DNA of 64,000 bases from Linnemannia elongata (Eukaryota; Mortierellomycota; Mortierellomycetes; Mortierellales; Mortierellaceae), in assembly GCA_036320915.1 (NCBI GenBank), contig JAXBDG010000010.1, forward strand, positions 1,302,001-1,366,000, read 5' to 3'. The notes below the pieces were generated by a model. That model ran no database searches and was not told where the DNA came from. It saw only the letters and a list, made by a program, of their open reading frames with translations. The translations under genes and the position numbers were made by a program. Position 1 is the first letter of the stretch, and the number at the start of each line of letters is the position of its first letter. Below are positions 53,066-64,000 of this stretch, piece after piece.

Positions 53066-55063
53066 ATGTCATCGTCGTCGCCGTCGTTGTCATCAACTCA
53101 GCGATTCTTCAACACCCCGGAGCTCATTGCTCTTTTAGCAAGATACCTGAACAGGAGAGACGTTTCAAGACTCCTCCTGACAAGTCGCCTCTCACACTAC
53201 TCTTGTCAACCCTTTCTCTTCACCCACCTCGACTCGGCGGTCCTTGAGTACGGTTCAGCAAAGTCGGTCAAAAGTGTCTTTCGTCGACAAGACTTCATGA
53301 TTCTTCTTGCCCAACACGTCCACTCTGTACGATCGCTTCACGTCAAAGGACTTGACAGGGTCTATCTCTTCAACTGTTTTCTGGATTACCAGCAAACTCT
53401 TCGAAGAACAGGAACCGACGCGTCCTCTACTGATACTGGTGTGTCCATTCCTACGTGGTTGCCACCCCCGAACAATATGGATTTTTCTGTAATCCCATTG
53501 GCACCCATGTCACAATTGAAAGAGTTATCCATTGATGTGGCTCCAGAGGAGGACGACCGCGACTTCTCCTTCTTTCACCTTACGGTCCAGAACTGTGCCA
53601 CCATCTTCTCCCAAGTGTGTTGGAACCTGCAACTAAGCCCGCGCCTTGTGAAGCTGACTGTGAAGTTATTACCGACAAAGAGCGCCAGGGAGGTCCAGTT
53701 CTTGGCCGGGATCATTGCAAGGATGTCGACACTGAAGGCACTGGACTTAGAGATCTTCATCAATGACATCTCTGACTCCACGGAGTGGTTCCGCATCTGG
53801 GTGGACTTTTTGCGGAGGACCCCGTCGTCGTTGCAAAAATTTGCGTTCTCTGTGGGCTATATGGCAACCTTGGAAGGAGACGTGGGCGAGGGTGTGTTTG
53901 GTGGTACCGAGTTGATGGTGGATCCGCCTGAGAGACAGGATGTGTTGCTTGGGTTGACTGAGCTGGAGTTGACGGGTCCATCCTTTTCCGATAATTTCAT
54001 CCCCGCAAACGACATTCAGGAAGTTCTGGAACGCTGTCCCAATATCGACAAGATCACCTTCAATCGCCTCGACTATTGGGTCGATGAGGATGCGCTGACG
54101 AGAGTTCTACTAAGGTGTTGTCCCAAGTTGAGGAGGATCACTCACGACACAAACTATTCACTCAGCTATTCACTCACCACGAACAACTTTTTGCACAATC
54201 TCATGGCGACTTTACCTCCGAACCAGGTGGAAGAGGTCGAGTGCAAGAACTATTGTCGTGAGCTGGATATCAATGGACCGCAACCAGCCTTCTTCCGACA
54301 TTCGTCCTCTCTCCGACGGATCCTGTTCGACAACTGTGGCATGTCCAAAGGTCAATGTATTGGATTGGTGCTAGCAGAATGCGTGGGTCTGGAGGAGCTA
54401 GAACTTTGTCCAAAAAGGCTAGGCCAGGTCTCGTTCATGTATTTGGAGGATGCCGTCGCCTCTATGCCTTGGGCATGCTCCAAGCTTCGACATCTCTCAT
54501 TCGCCATAGCAAGGGACGCTATTCCTAGAGATCTCGGACACAGAGGATCAGGACAGGTGCCCGACTGCTACCAGATACCAGAATCCGAGGTTGATTTAGA
54601 GAAGAAGACGGTACAATTAGCATTGTTGGAACGCATCTATCAGCAGATTGGTTCGTTGACGGAACTCAGACGGTTAAATTTGAGATCGACGCTCGTCACA
54701 TCTGGAGTCGGGGCCATGGTCGAAGTTCAAGACTACCGGCATAATCTGTTTCCGGGCTTGATGAGCCTCGCAGATGATGAAACGGGTCGGCAGGGCTACT
54801 TGGGGCTGCTTGGTGGACTGAGCAAGCTGCAAGAGCTTCGCGGGTCTATTCAGGCGGCCGTTGAGAAGGGCATGGAGACGGTTGGGTGGCCCGAAGTGAG
54901 ATGGATGCACGCGAACTGGCCGGACCTGCTAGTTGGCGAATTTTATGATGAGAGTGACGACGTAGGGGAACACTTTCTGTGGTTAAGGGATCAACGTCAA
55001 CAATGGAAGCTGGACTTGTGGGCGGCTAGACCTTCTTCGTCTAGAAAGAATTGTCCTATATAA
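53066..55063 (+). CDS. F-box protein (665 aa)
   Basis: Intronless. The F-box lies at about residues 12-60: QRFFNTPELIALLARYLNRR, then DVSRLLLTSRLSHYSCQPFL. The 'F-x-x-P-E-L' start with 'L-L-x-x-S-R' fits the family. Irregular leucine-rich segments follow: HSVRSLHVKGLDRVYLFNC, LKELSIDVAPEED, LKALDLEIFIND, PNIDKITFNRLDYW, LRRITHDTNYS and LEELELCPKRLGQV. The last 170 residues end with LWAARPSSSRKNCPI. It differs from the two F-box proteins at 32-38 kb: no SIFDIP start and no HRRVG block, so it is not part of that local set. By family it is an SCF substrate receptor; the substrate is unknown. It is convergent with the Dim1 gene. Confidence 0.82.
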   Translation: MSSSSPSLSSTQRFFNTPELIALLARYLNRRDVSRLLLTSRLSHYSCQPFLFTHLDSAVLEYGSAKSVKSVFRRQDFMILLAQHVHSVRSLHVKGLDRVYLFNCFLDYQQTLRRTGTDASSTDTGVSIPTWLPPPNNMDFSVIPLAPMSQLKELSIDVAPEEDDRDFSFFHLTVQNCATIFSQVCWNLQLSPRLVKLTVKLLPTKSAREVQFLAGIIARMSTLKALDLEIFINDISDSTEWFRIWVDFLRRTPSSLQKFAFSVGYMATLEGDVGEGVFGGTELMVDPPERQDVLLGLTELELTGPSFSDNFIPANDIQEVLERCPNIDKITFNRLDYWVDEDALTRVLLRCCPKLRRITHDTNYSLSYSLTTNNFLHNLMATLPPNQVEEVECKNYCRELDINGPQPAFFRHSSSLRRILFDNCGMSKGQCIGLVLAECVGLEELELCPKRLGQVSFMYLEDAVASMPWACSKLRHLSFAIARDAIPRDLGHRGSGQVPDCYQIPESEVDLEKKTVQLALLERIYQQIGSLTELRRLNLRSTLVTSGVGAMVEVQDYRHNLFPGLMSLADDETGRQGYLGLLGGLSKLQELRGSIQAAVEKGMETVGWPEVRWMHANWPDLLVGEFYDESDDVGEHFLWLRDQRQQWKLDLWAARPSSSRKNCPI

Positions 55064-55448
55064 TAAATATCATTGGCTTTAATTGAAAACAAAATGGTAA
55101 TGTCTGTCTCCGATTCGAACAGTTCCGTGCACGAGCATATTCACAAAGATATCTAGCTTCGACGTTTTACTGCAATTGTTTCTCACTTCATCAAAAGTAT
55201 TAATTTCGTCCGCCTTTTACAACGCGGAAAAAAATCATACCAGCCGCTCCAAGGTTGCCAACGCTTCGTGTTTTGTCCTGGTCATATCATATTCAATGTT
55301 AAAGTTGTCTTGTAACCCCAGATCCAAATCCCGGTCTTTAGCACAATTGTCCGTTATTGCTGAATGTCTGTTATTTTTTTGGTGTTTATTGCTTCTGTTT
55401 CGTCCCGGATCGATAAACATCCAGGGTTCCGCGTATAGCACCGTCTTT
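55064..55448. terminator. Shared 3' region of convergent F-box and Dim1 genes
   Basis: 385 bp with AATAAAT just after the F-box stop (55062-55069), likely 3'-end signals. No gene seen. Confidence 0.4.
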
Positions 55449-56073
55449 CTAGTACTTGTACTTTGTCGAGTAATCTTTGGGCGAAACAACAAGACCACGT
55501 CCCTTTCTCGCACCACGAAAGACCGTCTCGACAATATCAATCAACTCCTGTTTACTATCCAGCGCCCAATTGATCTTGTTGTTGTTTCCTGTCCCGAGAT
55601 CTACCATGATATGCTTGTTGCGGAAGAAGAACATGGTCGTGCAGGGGTCGTACAACTCGTACATCTTATTGAAATCGGGCACTTCGGTGATATCGACCAA
55701 GTAAACGACAGCAAAGTTCTTGATCTTTTCGGCGACAGAGTAGAGGAGTTCATCCATTTGCATGCAGGTTGGGTCCCAGTCGGTTCCGAACCGGAGGATG
55801 ACGACACGGTCTTCTTCAGAGAGAATTGCTTGATCGACTTGCCAGCCGTTTGTCAAGTGTGGCAGAAAATAAGACTATTTTTGATTAGAAGATAATGAAG
55901 GAAGGGTGAGGATTAGTGACATTGGAGTGTTGGGATATGACACAAAAGCAAAGAAACTTGACAACAAACAATGTTGTTCAAAAATGGTGGCGTATTTTTT
56001 TTTTTCCTTGTGAACAAAAAGGGAAGAAGGTTGAAGAAAGCATTCAGGTGAGGCGTGATTTCTTACGCACCAT
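55449..56073 (-). CDS. DIM1: U5 snRNP thioredoxin-like protein Dim1/TXNL4A (142 aa)
   Basis: Exon 1 contributes only the start codon (56071-56073), followed at once by a GTGCGT donor. Exon 2 (55449-55874) begins after an AAATAG acceptor with SYFLPHLTNGWQVDQAIL and ends DYSTKYKY. Joined, this gives exactly the 142 residues that are nearly invariant across eukaryotes. The body carries FGTDWDPTCMQMDELLYS, VYLVDITEVPDFNKMYELYD, and FFFRNKHIMVDLGTGNNNKI, all hallmark segments. The protein has a thioredoxin fold without a redox C-x-x-C pair. It belongs to the U5 and U4/U6.U5 snRNPs in the nucleus and is essential for pre-mRNA splicing. The ATG is also supported by its ACCATG context. Confidence 0.95.
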
Positions 56074-56950
56074 GGTTGAGGTTTATATGAAGTCGGGGGG
56101 GAGGGTGCTGCTTGGAAGGAAGTGAGGTTGTCGGTTGGTTGGTGAGAGTGTTGTTGAAGTTGTTCGTTGTTGAGGAGGTGTTGCTTAAGTAATGGACGAA
56201 GGTGAAGCTGATGCGTGTGTGGTCGTTGTTGTATTGAGGTGAAGTGGTTAAGAAAGGTTCCTTCTGAAGGCACGGTCAACAGGGTGGCTTAGTAAGTAAT
56301 TTCACCAATAGATCCTCTTTTGATTTGATTGATTCCCCACATATTGCAGAGAGAGAGAGAGAGAGGGAGAGAGAGATGCCCACTTTGTCGACGTTCGACT
56401 CTGGTTGCTCTGTTGCTCTTGACTTGTGCTCTGAGTGGGCGAAAGATCTTGATACCTTAACAACTGCCCATCATTCGTTTATTTCTCTTTCTCTTTCTCT
56501 TTTAGACGCAACCATCATCCCCGTCCTCTCTTCATCCTCTCCCTCTCTGGTACCTGGCAGCTACTTTCTCCCTTCCTTCTCACTCTCTGTCTTTCACTGT
56601 TGCTACTTTGTTACAACGAATCGACTCACTTGTCCATCATCCCGCCCCCTTGACAACACAACTCTGCCTCCTTCCCCCTGACAATCAGTCTCTGACCTTG
56701 TTCTCACTTCTTTCCTTGCCTCTCCTCCTCCTTCCTTTGTTCGCACTCTTCACCGATACGATATCAACCGAACTTTTATAGCCTCACAAGACACTCTTCG
56801 CCATCTCCTTACCTTTCTCTTCTCTCCACTCTCTCCTTCTTCTCATCCACTTCTTGTAACACATCACCAACAGTACAAAGCCAAAATACAACAGCAAGGA
56901 CCACCCGACTGTATATATAACTATCTTTGGACCACAACCCCAATACGACC
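56074..56950. other. Divergent promoter region with (GA)n repeat
   Basis: Between Dim1 and a glycosyltransferase gene. It holds a GAGAGA run at 56348-56375 and CT-rich tracts (56480-56850) that probably form the leader of the gene at 56951. No gene supported. Confidence 0.55.
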
Positions 56951-59153
56951 ATGAACAGGAACGCCAACGGGAACGGACTCCCGTTCCACGCCTCTGGCCA
57001 AAGGCAACAAGGATTCGGGGCCATTATTGCCAGAACGCGTCGTATCAGCCCCAAGAACCTGGCCCTCCTAGCCTGTGTCTGCATCGTCTCTCTCCTCACC
57101 CTGGCCCGCTTCTTTGGTCCCAGTCCCGACGTACCTTTGCCCATCGCCCATCAATCAGAACATGAAACCAAGGACGACTTGGAGCGGGAACTGTTGGTCA
57201 AGCAGATCCTCGACACCCGCAAGTCCGCCTACAGTTTTGACGACTTTACAGAGGAAGGACTGGTGATGGAGACGAACCAACACCTCTTACCGGCGACTGC
57301 GATCTTGTTGGGTTGGAAGCGTCTGGACGGGCTCAAGTTGATTGTCAACTACCTGGCACGGTACCCTTATATCAAGGAGATCATCATCTGGAACAACAAC
57401 CAGGAGTCAAAGTTGAACAAGAAGGACTTTGAGTTTGATGCCAGCTACGGACCTGTACCCGAGTTGCAAGTCTACAACAGTCAAGAGAATTTGCACGACT
57501 TTGCAAAGTACATGTCGTGCTCCCTCGCCAAATACCAGCACTGCTACTTCCAGGATGATGACTGGCTCAACACCCATATGGATGCTCTCTACACCAACTT
57601 TTTGACTAGCCCCAATCTCATTCACACCAACACTCTGCCCTTAATCCATATGGAGCACCGCCGCTGGACCTTTACCAACTCCGGTACGTTGTTCTTGAAC
57701 TGGGATCATTTTTTGCCACGAGGCCATAAAACAACAAATGCCAAAGCCTAGACTATCAGAAGGTGGAATTCAGAGTGTATCCACCCAATCAAGCTAATGC
57801 AGGTGTTTGTCTCCTTTTTCTCTTGATTAGAGTACAAGATGCATACAGGATTTGCATGGATGGGCACAGGATCGTACTTGCCAAGGGAGAAAGCACAGAG
57901 GCTAATGGAGCAAGGAGGAAACAGCAACTTGGCCAAGGATCGTCTGAGGGTCATCGATATGTATTTTTCGATCTGGACCAACCAATACCCTTACCAGTTG
58001 GTCAACTATCTGATGCCATTGGACCAGAAGAACGGATGGAGTACGGATGGCGCGGTTGACCATTGGACTGTCGTCTACAGGAACATGGTAAGCTGGGCAA
58101 AAATGCTTGCTAACTTGTCGTGACTGTTGAATGCGCAAGTTGCTCCAAGGCAACCACTTCCCCACAGACCAATTTGTTTCAGTTCGCTAATCCCTGGACA
58201 TGCATATTGTTTCTGCTTTGGCTGGACCTAGATGGATGCGGCAACCCGACTGTACTCTGCCCTGGTTGCCAACCCCGAAGTCTCGGAGAAAGATTATTTC
58301 CCTCGTGAGGAAGAAGAACCTCTCATGGCCGATCGTCATGCAAGGTACGTCCTACAGTCTTCGGAGAATACTAGGCGTCATAACTGGATAACATTCAATA
58401 GTTCACGTGTATGTTACTGATCCAAGACTACCTTTTCATGCTATTGATAGATCGCCATGCTTCAACGACAAGTGTCTGTTCAAGACCAGTCTAGACCCTT
58501 TCCCTCTGCCACAGGATGTTGTTTTTGACGATGATCTGGAGTCGATCGAGGACCAGAATGCAAAGTTCAGGGCATTGGAGTATCCTTCGAACGAGTTCTT
58601 TGCCTCGTACTCCTATATCCATGCAGTCGACAACGATCCCCAGACCTGCTGGAACAGCTTCAAAGGTGCGTTTTGTGTTCCTTTTTGCGATTTGTCCAAT
58701 TCCGAGGAATGCAATTGAGAGAATTATGTTTTCTTCCCACAACATACTCCAAAGAAGAAAAAAAAGGCCCTATGTTTGCTTACGCTGTTTTTTTCTTCTT
58801 TTTACTACCTTGGACCGTTGTGATTGGCAGTGCCGCAAATCGGAGATTCGTTTGGACTCCAGTTTGTTGCTCCACAACAGGTGAAGACGATGACCGTGAC
58901 CTCATTCAAGTCTCTTATGGGTCTCGAGGGCAAGTTCTCGGTCATGGCATCGGACATGAAGGGCGAGGAGTGGGTCAAGTGTCGTCACACTGCGCGGTCC
59001 CCTCACATAAATACCATGACCCTTGACATCTCCTGCCCATCGGGAACCATTATCCCTGGAGGAGTGGTTTCGAATATCAAGATTGTGTTTGAACAGGCGC
59101 TTGAAAAGCCACTGGAGGTCTGTGGCATGGATGTTGGTGGCATGGTTCTCTGA
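56951..59153 (+). CDS. Type II membrane glycosyltransferase with discoidin-like C-terminal domain (546 aa)
   Basis: Five exons: 56951-57683, 57831-58087, 58232-58344, 58451-58665 and 58831-59153; phases 1, 0, 2, 1 fit, 547 codons. A short basic cytosolic tail is followed by a single membrane anchor (LALLACVCIVSLLTLARFF, about 37-55). The luminal catalytic domain has ILLGWKRLDGLKLIVNYLAR, then IIIWNNNQES, and an acidic Q-D-D-D-W motif at 201-205 that would bind the metal-nucleotide-sugar in GT-A enzymes. Exon 2 continues with HTGFAWMGTGSYLPREKA and TDGAVDHWTVVY. Residues about 420-546 (AVDNDPQTCWNSFKVPQIGD, FGLQFVAPQQVKTM) resemble a discoidin/F5-8C beta-sandwich. It is probably Golgi or ER localised. 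Donor and acceptor are unknown; an exostosin-related or other GT-A family is possible. Confidence 0.75.
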
Positions 59154-59508
59154 GATGTGGGTACCTTTTTATAGACGTAATGTTTGTTTGCTTCTTCGTA
59201 ATACACGTATTTTTTTTATGTATTTATGATGGTGGTATCTCTATTTCTTTCCGAGGAGAGTTTCGTTTACAGTCCTACACCTGCATGGAGTGGTGGGGTT
59301 TTCTTGGAAGTTTCATGCATAGATGTATGCAGCCATATCAAGTTCATCGTGGCGGATCCGAGCAATCTTATTCGATCGTTTCCCTTCTCCTAAATGAGCT
59401 CCTCTACCATCATCCCTTTCGTCGCCCTGGCAGAACATGAAAACCCTTCCTAGGAAGAAAAAAAAACAATGTTATTGAGGGATATGGCGCGCTTTGTTTT
59501 CGTGCGTA

Positions 59509-59511
<3 letters not shown>

Positions 59512-59542
<31 letters not shown>
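59512..59542. repeat. Poly(T) tract, 31 nt
   Basis: Uninterrupted thymines; length may be affected by sequencing slippage. Confidence 0.95.
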
Positions 59543-60057
59543 CGATCATGCTGTGCCACATCTCTGGGCTAGGTTTTGATCGACGAGGTCGCTTGCGCCC
59601 CCACTCCTGCTTGAAGGAAGTGAAAAAAAAATAATATGGAAGCGATCACCCCAATGAGCGTGTGTGTGTATTAGTCTCAAAAAAAACCCCCCACCAGGGT
59701 TCAGGTTCGCATTATGGTTCAAGCAAAGACCAGAATCTTCGACCCTTTTTTTTTTTTTTGTGTGTATGTGTGTGAATCGGTAAGAGTTGGAATGTGGTTA
59801 TCGCATGAGTGTGATGGGAAGAAACGTGTTATTGAGAGTTGATTTCAATTGGGGAATTAAGGTGAGATTGATTAGCAGGACCATGTACGGGAAGGGGGAA
59901 GGGAGGCAAAGGGGGAAGGAAGGGTAAGGGGTGCAACAGCAGGAGTAATTGAATATATTAGATTTTCTTGTTTGTTCCGTTGTAGTCGCAACCGCAGGAG
60001 AGAGGAAACAAAGGGGACGGCCTTAAAGTACGCAGAGAAGCAAAAAAAATAATCTAC

Positions 60058-60088
<31 letters not shown>

Positions 60089-60120
60089 GAAGGAGGGAAA
60101 GGATATGCATTTGGGCATCG

Positions 60121-60180
60121 GTGTGTGGTGTGTGATGTGTGGTGTGTGGTGTGTGATGTGTGGTGTGTGGTGTGTGTTGT
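60121..60180. repeat. 21-bp GT-rich minisatellite, about 2.8 copies
   Basis: Built from GTGTGATGTGTGGTGTGTGG units with a partial copy at each end. The plus strand is purely G and T apart from the A of each GATG. Confidence 0.85.
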
Positions 60181-61533
60181 TGTGGCCGACGATCTGCGTG
60201 TAATTGCGTTTATTTTTATTTTTTTGTGGACGATGACAAAAATACATTTTTCGGTCACCCATTTTTGCAACACGGACCATGGGAACAGGATCTTGCTTGA
60301 CTTTTTAGACGGAAGGACGGACAAAGGAGGGAGAGGAAGTGAGGGGCTTTGTTTTTTTGAGCCGAGTGAACGTGCATGGTATGATGAACATCCGATGCCA
60401 TACCCATGGGATATAAGATGAACCAAGTAAAAAGGAAGGGTGAAAAGAAAGAAAGGGTTAAGAGTCAAGGCGAAACAAACGATGTGTTAGGTGTTTGTGA
60501 ACATGAACACACTATTTGACAGTTGCGTCAATGGAAGTTGAAGAAAGATGTGGTGATCGTAGAAGGGTCTTTGGTTCCGAAATGACCCCACCCGGCGCAC
60601 CGGATAGGTTGCAGTGATTGATTGATTGGTTGATTGACTGATATGATCGGTTCTCATGAAAGAAACCACGCCCAGGACGGGTAATAAGTGATCGTTCCAA
60701 AGGCTTAGCTTTCGTTTTCTTTATTCATAGTCCATGCTCTCTTTCTTCCTGTCTTCTCTGTTCTTGTTCTCTTTCTTTTCCATCAGCCCCCGTTGTAAAC
60801 ATCGCCTCTGTTCTTCTTCTTCTTCTTCTCCTTCCTTATCTAGTTCCAAGAGATTGTATTTCTACCCACGACCGACTTTAAAATAACCCATCTGTCGACC
60901 CTGCAGTGTGTTGGGTGTGTACTGTGTTGGTCTATTCATATCCCGCTCACTCCTCCCCCCATCTGTCCATCTGTTCACCGCAGGCAGGACTGAATTGAGA
61001 AAAAAAAATTACTTTTATATTTTTGTAACATCCGTGCTTAGCTTGCTTGCTGCTTGCTTGCACCTTCCCTCAAAAGTGCTTTGCCTAAAAAGAATAGGCC
61101 TCGTCTCGACCCGTCTCGCCCCGTCTCGCCTCTTTTCATCATCTCACTCACCTGTCATACCTTTATTTAACGTCGCTCTCTTCTTCCCTTATCGCTCCTT
61201 TTCTCACTTCTTTTTTTCTTTATCCCTTCTCTTTATTCCTTTTTCTTCTTTACACTCGACAACCCCCCTCATTCCCTCATTCACTCACCTATTCCTATTC
61301 TTTTTTTTTTATTTATTTCTTTCATTGTTCACGACACCCTCATAGACGCACACACTCTCTCACTTTCTCTCTCTCTCTCTCTCATTCACACTCTCCTTCA
61401 CGCTCATACGTTCGCTCTTCTTTCATTCTCGCCTGCATACTACTCCCTTCCGTCTCACTTACTCTCTACCTTCTGTAACGACACACACACTCACACATAC
61501 CCCCTTCCCCCTCAATTGATACTAAAACAAGAC

Positions 61534-64000
61534 ATGTCCTCTTCTACCCTCACCCCTAAGGGCTACACCTTCTGTTACTACGTCTCTGGCCACGGTATGT
61601 GTCTCTTCTCTCTTTTCTTTCGCAGCAGCAGCAGCAGCACAGCCTGCGGCTTTGTTTGTGCCTGAGTGCTGCAGCACCTCCACCCTCTCCTTCAACCGAC
61701 CAGTCATCGTTGACATTCAACCGCAGAGACAAACCTGACAACTAAGATTCGTCCTCCTATTCTTCTCTCACCCCTGCCTTGTCCTTCTTCATTACAACTT
61801 CTCATGCCACAGGATTCGGCCATGCCACCCGAGTCAACCAGATCATCACAGAGCTGCTGAGGTCAACAACGACGTCAAGCAGTACTTCCTCTTCAAGTAG
61901 TAGTACAGGAACAACAGCAGCAAGCCTTGCACCACCAACGGCCATCACCACCAAGAACACCGAAGGTGCTTCTTCTTCAACAAACAACCATACCCCTACT
62001 TTGAAGAGCAGACATACGATCTATATTGTGTCGGATGCACCCGAGTTTATCTTCCAGGACGTGACAGCCCTGGGAGCCAAGTACCGTAATGCCAAGGTCG
62101 ATGCAGGCGTCGTCCAACCACTGGTAAGTTTCTTTCTTTTATCTGCTGTTGCTTTGTGTGTTTTTTGAGAGATGAAAACGGGGTGTATATAGCTGATTGT
62201 TCTGTTGTACAAGCTTCGTGTACGTTTGTGTGAGAGTGGTTATATGAGTGTGCATGTCTTCTTTGATTTCATTTCCCAACATACGATGCCTTGCCCTTGT
62301 TTCCAACATGGGACATGGATACATTCATTGGCATGGATTTAATAGATGAAAAAAAATGAAAAGAAAAAAAAAAAAAAGAGACCCGTTTCATTGGATCAAT
62401 GCAATGCAATTCATTTTTTGTGTTGATTCTATTTGTGTTCACTCACACCTTAAAATGATCACTAAATCACACATTGAACAAAGACAAAGACAAAGACAAA
62501 GGCATTACTCTGCTTCTACTTGTCAACCCTTCATTACTGACTGACTGACTTACTTACTTGCTTTCTTACTAACATCACCCATAACCTACATTCCTCTACC
62601 TCCTTTACTTAGGCATACTCGGTCGATAGACAAAAGACCATCGAAGGTGTCAAATCCTTTCTCGCCCGTCGTGAAGAGATCCTCCAGACCGAAGTATCCT
62701 GGCTGGCCCAGGTCGGAGCTGACTGTGTCCTCGCCGACGCACCCTTCCTGCCCTGGTAAGCTAAGCACTGAACTGAAAGGGGAGGTTTTTTTTTTTCTTT
62801 TCAACTTTTCTCCGAATCAAAAGCGATACTTTCGTGGAGGTATATCGAAGAAAAAGCGATGAAGGTTCAAGAGGGTATGGAGAGGGAAAACAAAGGCTTT
62901 ATGCAGACAGATGTTTACCCTCACAAGATTACAGCACAACAATCAAGCATGCAAACGAGCGAGAGCAAATTAACATCTCATCCGGGCAAACGGCCCAACA
63001 AATTATATGAATGTGCTCTGCTGTTGATGGCCTACGGGCTTATAGCCCATGGCTCTCTTGCCATGCTCTCGTCACTATTATAATGCCATGTTTTGAGCAT
63101 GAGCATCTCGCAAAAATTGGAGGGAAATGGGTCTAATAACATACGATGCACACCTAGACAATGCATGTTTGATCCTCCCTCACTTACATTTGTTCCCTTA
63201 TCCATCAGCTCTCTCCTTACCCATGCACATACACAAAAAAAAAAAAAAAAAAATAATAATAAGAGAGCATGCTTGAAATGCGATCGCTTATTGTTGAGCA
63301 TTACTTATTTTGCGACTCAACTCCTCGACAACCAACTGTGAACCTAACCATAAAAACTTTTGTTTTTCTTCCATCCATAGTGCGGCTGCAAGTGCTTACG
63401 GAATTCCTGCTTGCTTGATCACCAACTTCACATTCGACGAAGTTTACCGATTCTTGCGGGAGGGAGATACACTGGACAAGGATGTCATGGCAGTCGCCGA
63501 TGCAGCATTGGAGGATTACAAAAAGGCTTCTCTCCTCTTGCGATTGCCTGGATCGATCGACATCCCTTCGTTCGAGGATGAGATTTTGGCAATGGAGACT
63601 TCTCGGTCTAACGGCAGTCCCTCTATTTCGGATATGGATGACACGGAGGAGGATCATCGTATCCTGTCGCTCTCGGCAATTCAGGAGCAAGAACATGATC
63701 TTCAGCAACAGCAGCAGCGCCAACAACTCCAGGCACCTAGCAAAGCCAAGGAGGATGGAAGCATGGCAGCGCCTTTGGCCATGGATGTGGATGAGTACTA
63801 CCGACGAAACAGCGCTATCCGCCAGCACTCAAATGATACCATCATGGGCGATACTACTCCTTCAGGAATTCTGTCCCCCGCCACGAGCACCGGAACCACA
63901 GTCTCGTCGCCCAGTCCTTCAATCATGGGTCGCTTCCGCGCATCGTCGATTGCAGCCGGCAGTGATTCGTCTCTGTCAATGGCGGCCGCATCTCCCATGG
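61534..64000 (+). CDS. Glycosyltransferase-like protein, L-arabinokinase-type N-terminus (partial, 378 aa visible)
   Basis: Four exons in view: 61534-61594, 61813-62123, 62613-62755 and 63381 to the window end; phases 1, 0, 2 fit. The first two exons join to give CYYVSGHGFGHATRVNQII, the G-H-G-F-G-H-A-x-R signature of the nucleotide-sugar-binding N-terminal domain found in plant L-arabinokinase-like and related GT-B proteins. A Ser/Thr-rich insert (about 35-90) interrupts it. It resumes with RHTIYIVSDAPEFIFQDV and AYSVDRQKTIEGVKSFLARR, then GADCVLADAPFLP and AYGIPACLITNFTFDEVYRF, the alternating strand-helix pattern of that fold. The visible C-terminal part (about 225-378) is low complexity, Ser/Gln-rich and acidic. 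Whether a sugar-kinase (GHMP) domain follows lies outside the window. Substrate unknown. Confidence 0.78.

Larger units (their letters stand above)
59154..61533. other. 2.4-kb intergenic region with simple repeats
   Basis: No gene supported. It contains a 31-nt poly(T) run, a (GA)n run at 60064-60087, the 21-bp minisatellite at 60121-60180 and long CT-rich tracts (61130-61500) that lead into the gene at 61534. Confidence 0.6.

Noticed and set aside
60023..60468. Minus-strand frames with His-Thr-rich repeats
   Set aside because: Direct translation of the 21-bp minisatellite and neighbouring (GA)n; no coding evidence.

Overview
The window is nuclear DNA of a filamentous fungus. Genes carry short GT-AG introns (about 50-340 nt), UTRs are pyrimidine-rich, and transcription factors have long Gln/Asn/Ser homopolymers. 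Several F-box/LRR-type proteins and one LRR protein with a Mortierella-type N-terminal block point to an early-diverging fungus, most likely Mortierellomycota. That placement is inference: no rRNA, tRNA or organelle marker is present.

Left part (1-22.5 kb), conserved housekeeping and regulatory genes: a possible two-exon micro-gene (412-702); an F-box-like protein (1712-3595); a promethin/LDAF1-like lipid-droplet membrane protein (4551-5467); the DEAD-box RNA helicase Dbp4 (5828-8797, minus); a Zn(II)2Cys6 transcription factor (10417-14550); a mitochondrial PPR-like protein (14770-18260, minus); and a Pro/Gln-rich LRR protein (18730-22518, minus). I rebuilt the multi-exon genes by matching splice sites and phases; every model stays in frame.

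Middle part (22.5-40.1 kb), accessory. After a gene-poor 5.3 kb comes a minus-strand cluster in which tiny intronless genes (61-78 codons) of one paralogous family alternate with large F-box genes. The family has a basic MS-F-K/R-S-N-K-N-K start, a Ser/Thr-Pro linker, a K-[ML]-T-P-E-[EQ]-A core and, in most members, a G-P-[FC]-[IL] end. Members lie at 29586, 30917, 31762, 35788 and 39829, with a doubtful relative at 27804. Each of the five clear members has a TATAAAA-type box about 96-150 bp upstream of its ATG. A segment of about 720 bp (29586-30305 and 31762-32485) is duplicated. F-box genes lie at 32616-34853 and 36394-38532, and a decayed F-box relic at 39090-39437. This small-gene/F-box module is my best candidate for an undescribed system.

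Right part (40.7-64 kb): a fungal transcription-factor-domain protein with no recognisable zinc cluster (40680-45211, minus); a polyprenol reductase (46783-48072); a dead pogo/Tigger-like transposase (48592-49300); a Kelch-type single-pass membrane protein (49673-51921, minus); another F-box protein (53066-55063); the U5 snRNP protein Dim1, with an intron directly after its ATG codon (55449-56073, minus); a type II membrane glycosyltransferase with a discoidin-like tail (56951-59153); and the 5' part of a glycosyltransferase whose N-terminus resembles L-arabinokinase (61534 to the window end).

The genes form no operon. Core functions represented are ribosome biogenesis, splicing, dolichol synthesis, lipid droplets and glycosylation. 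The F-box proteins would supply substrate receptors for SCF ubiquitin ligases.
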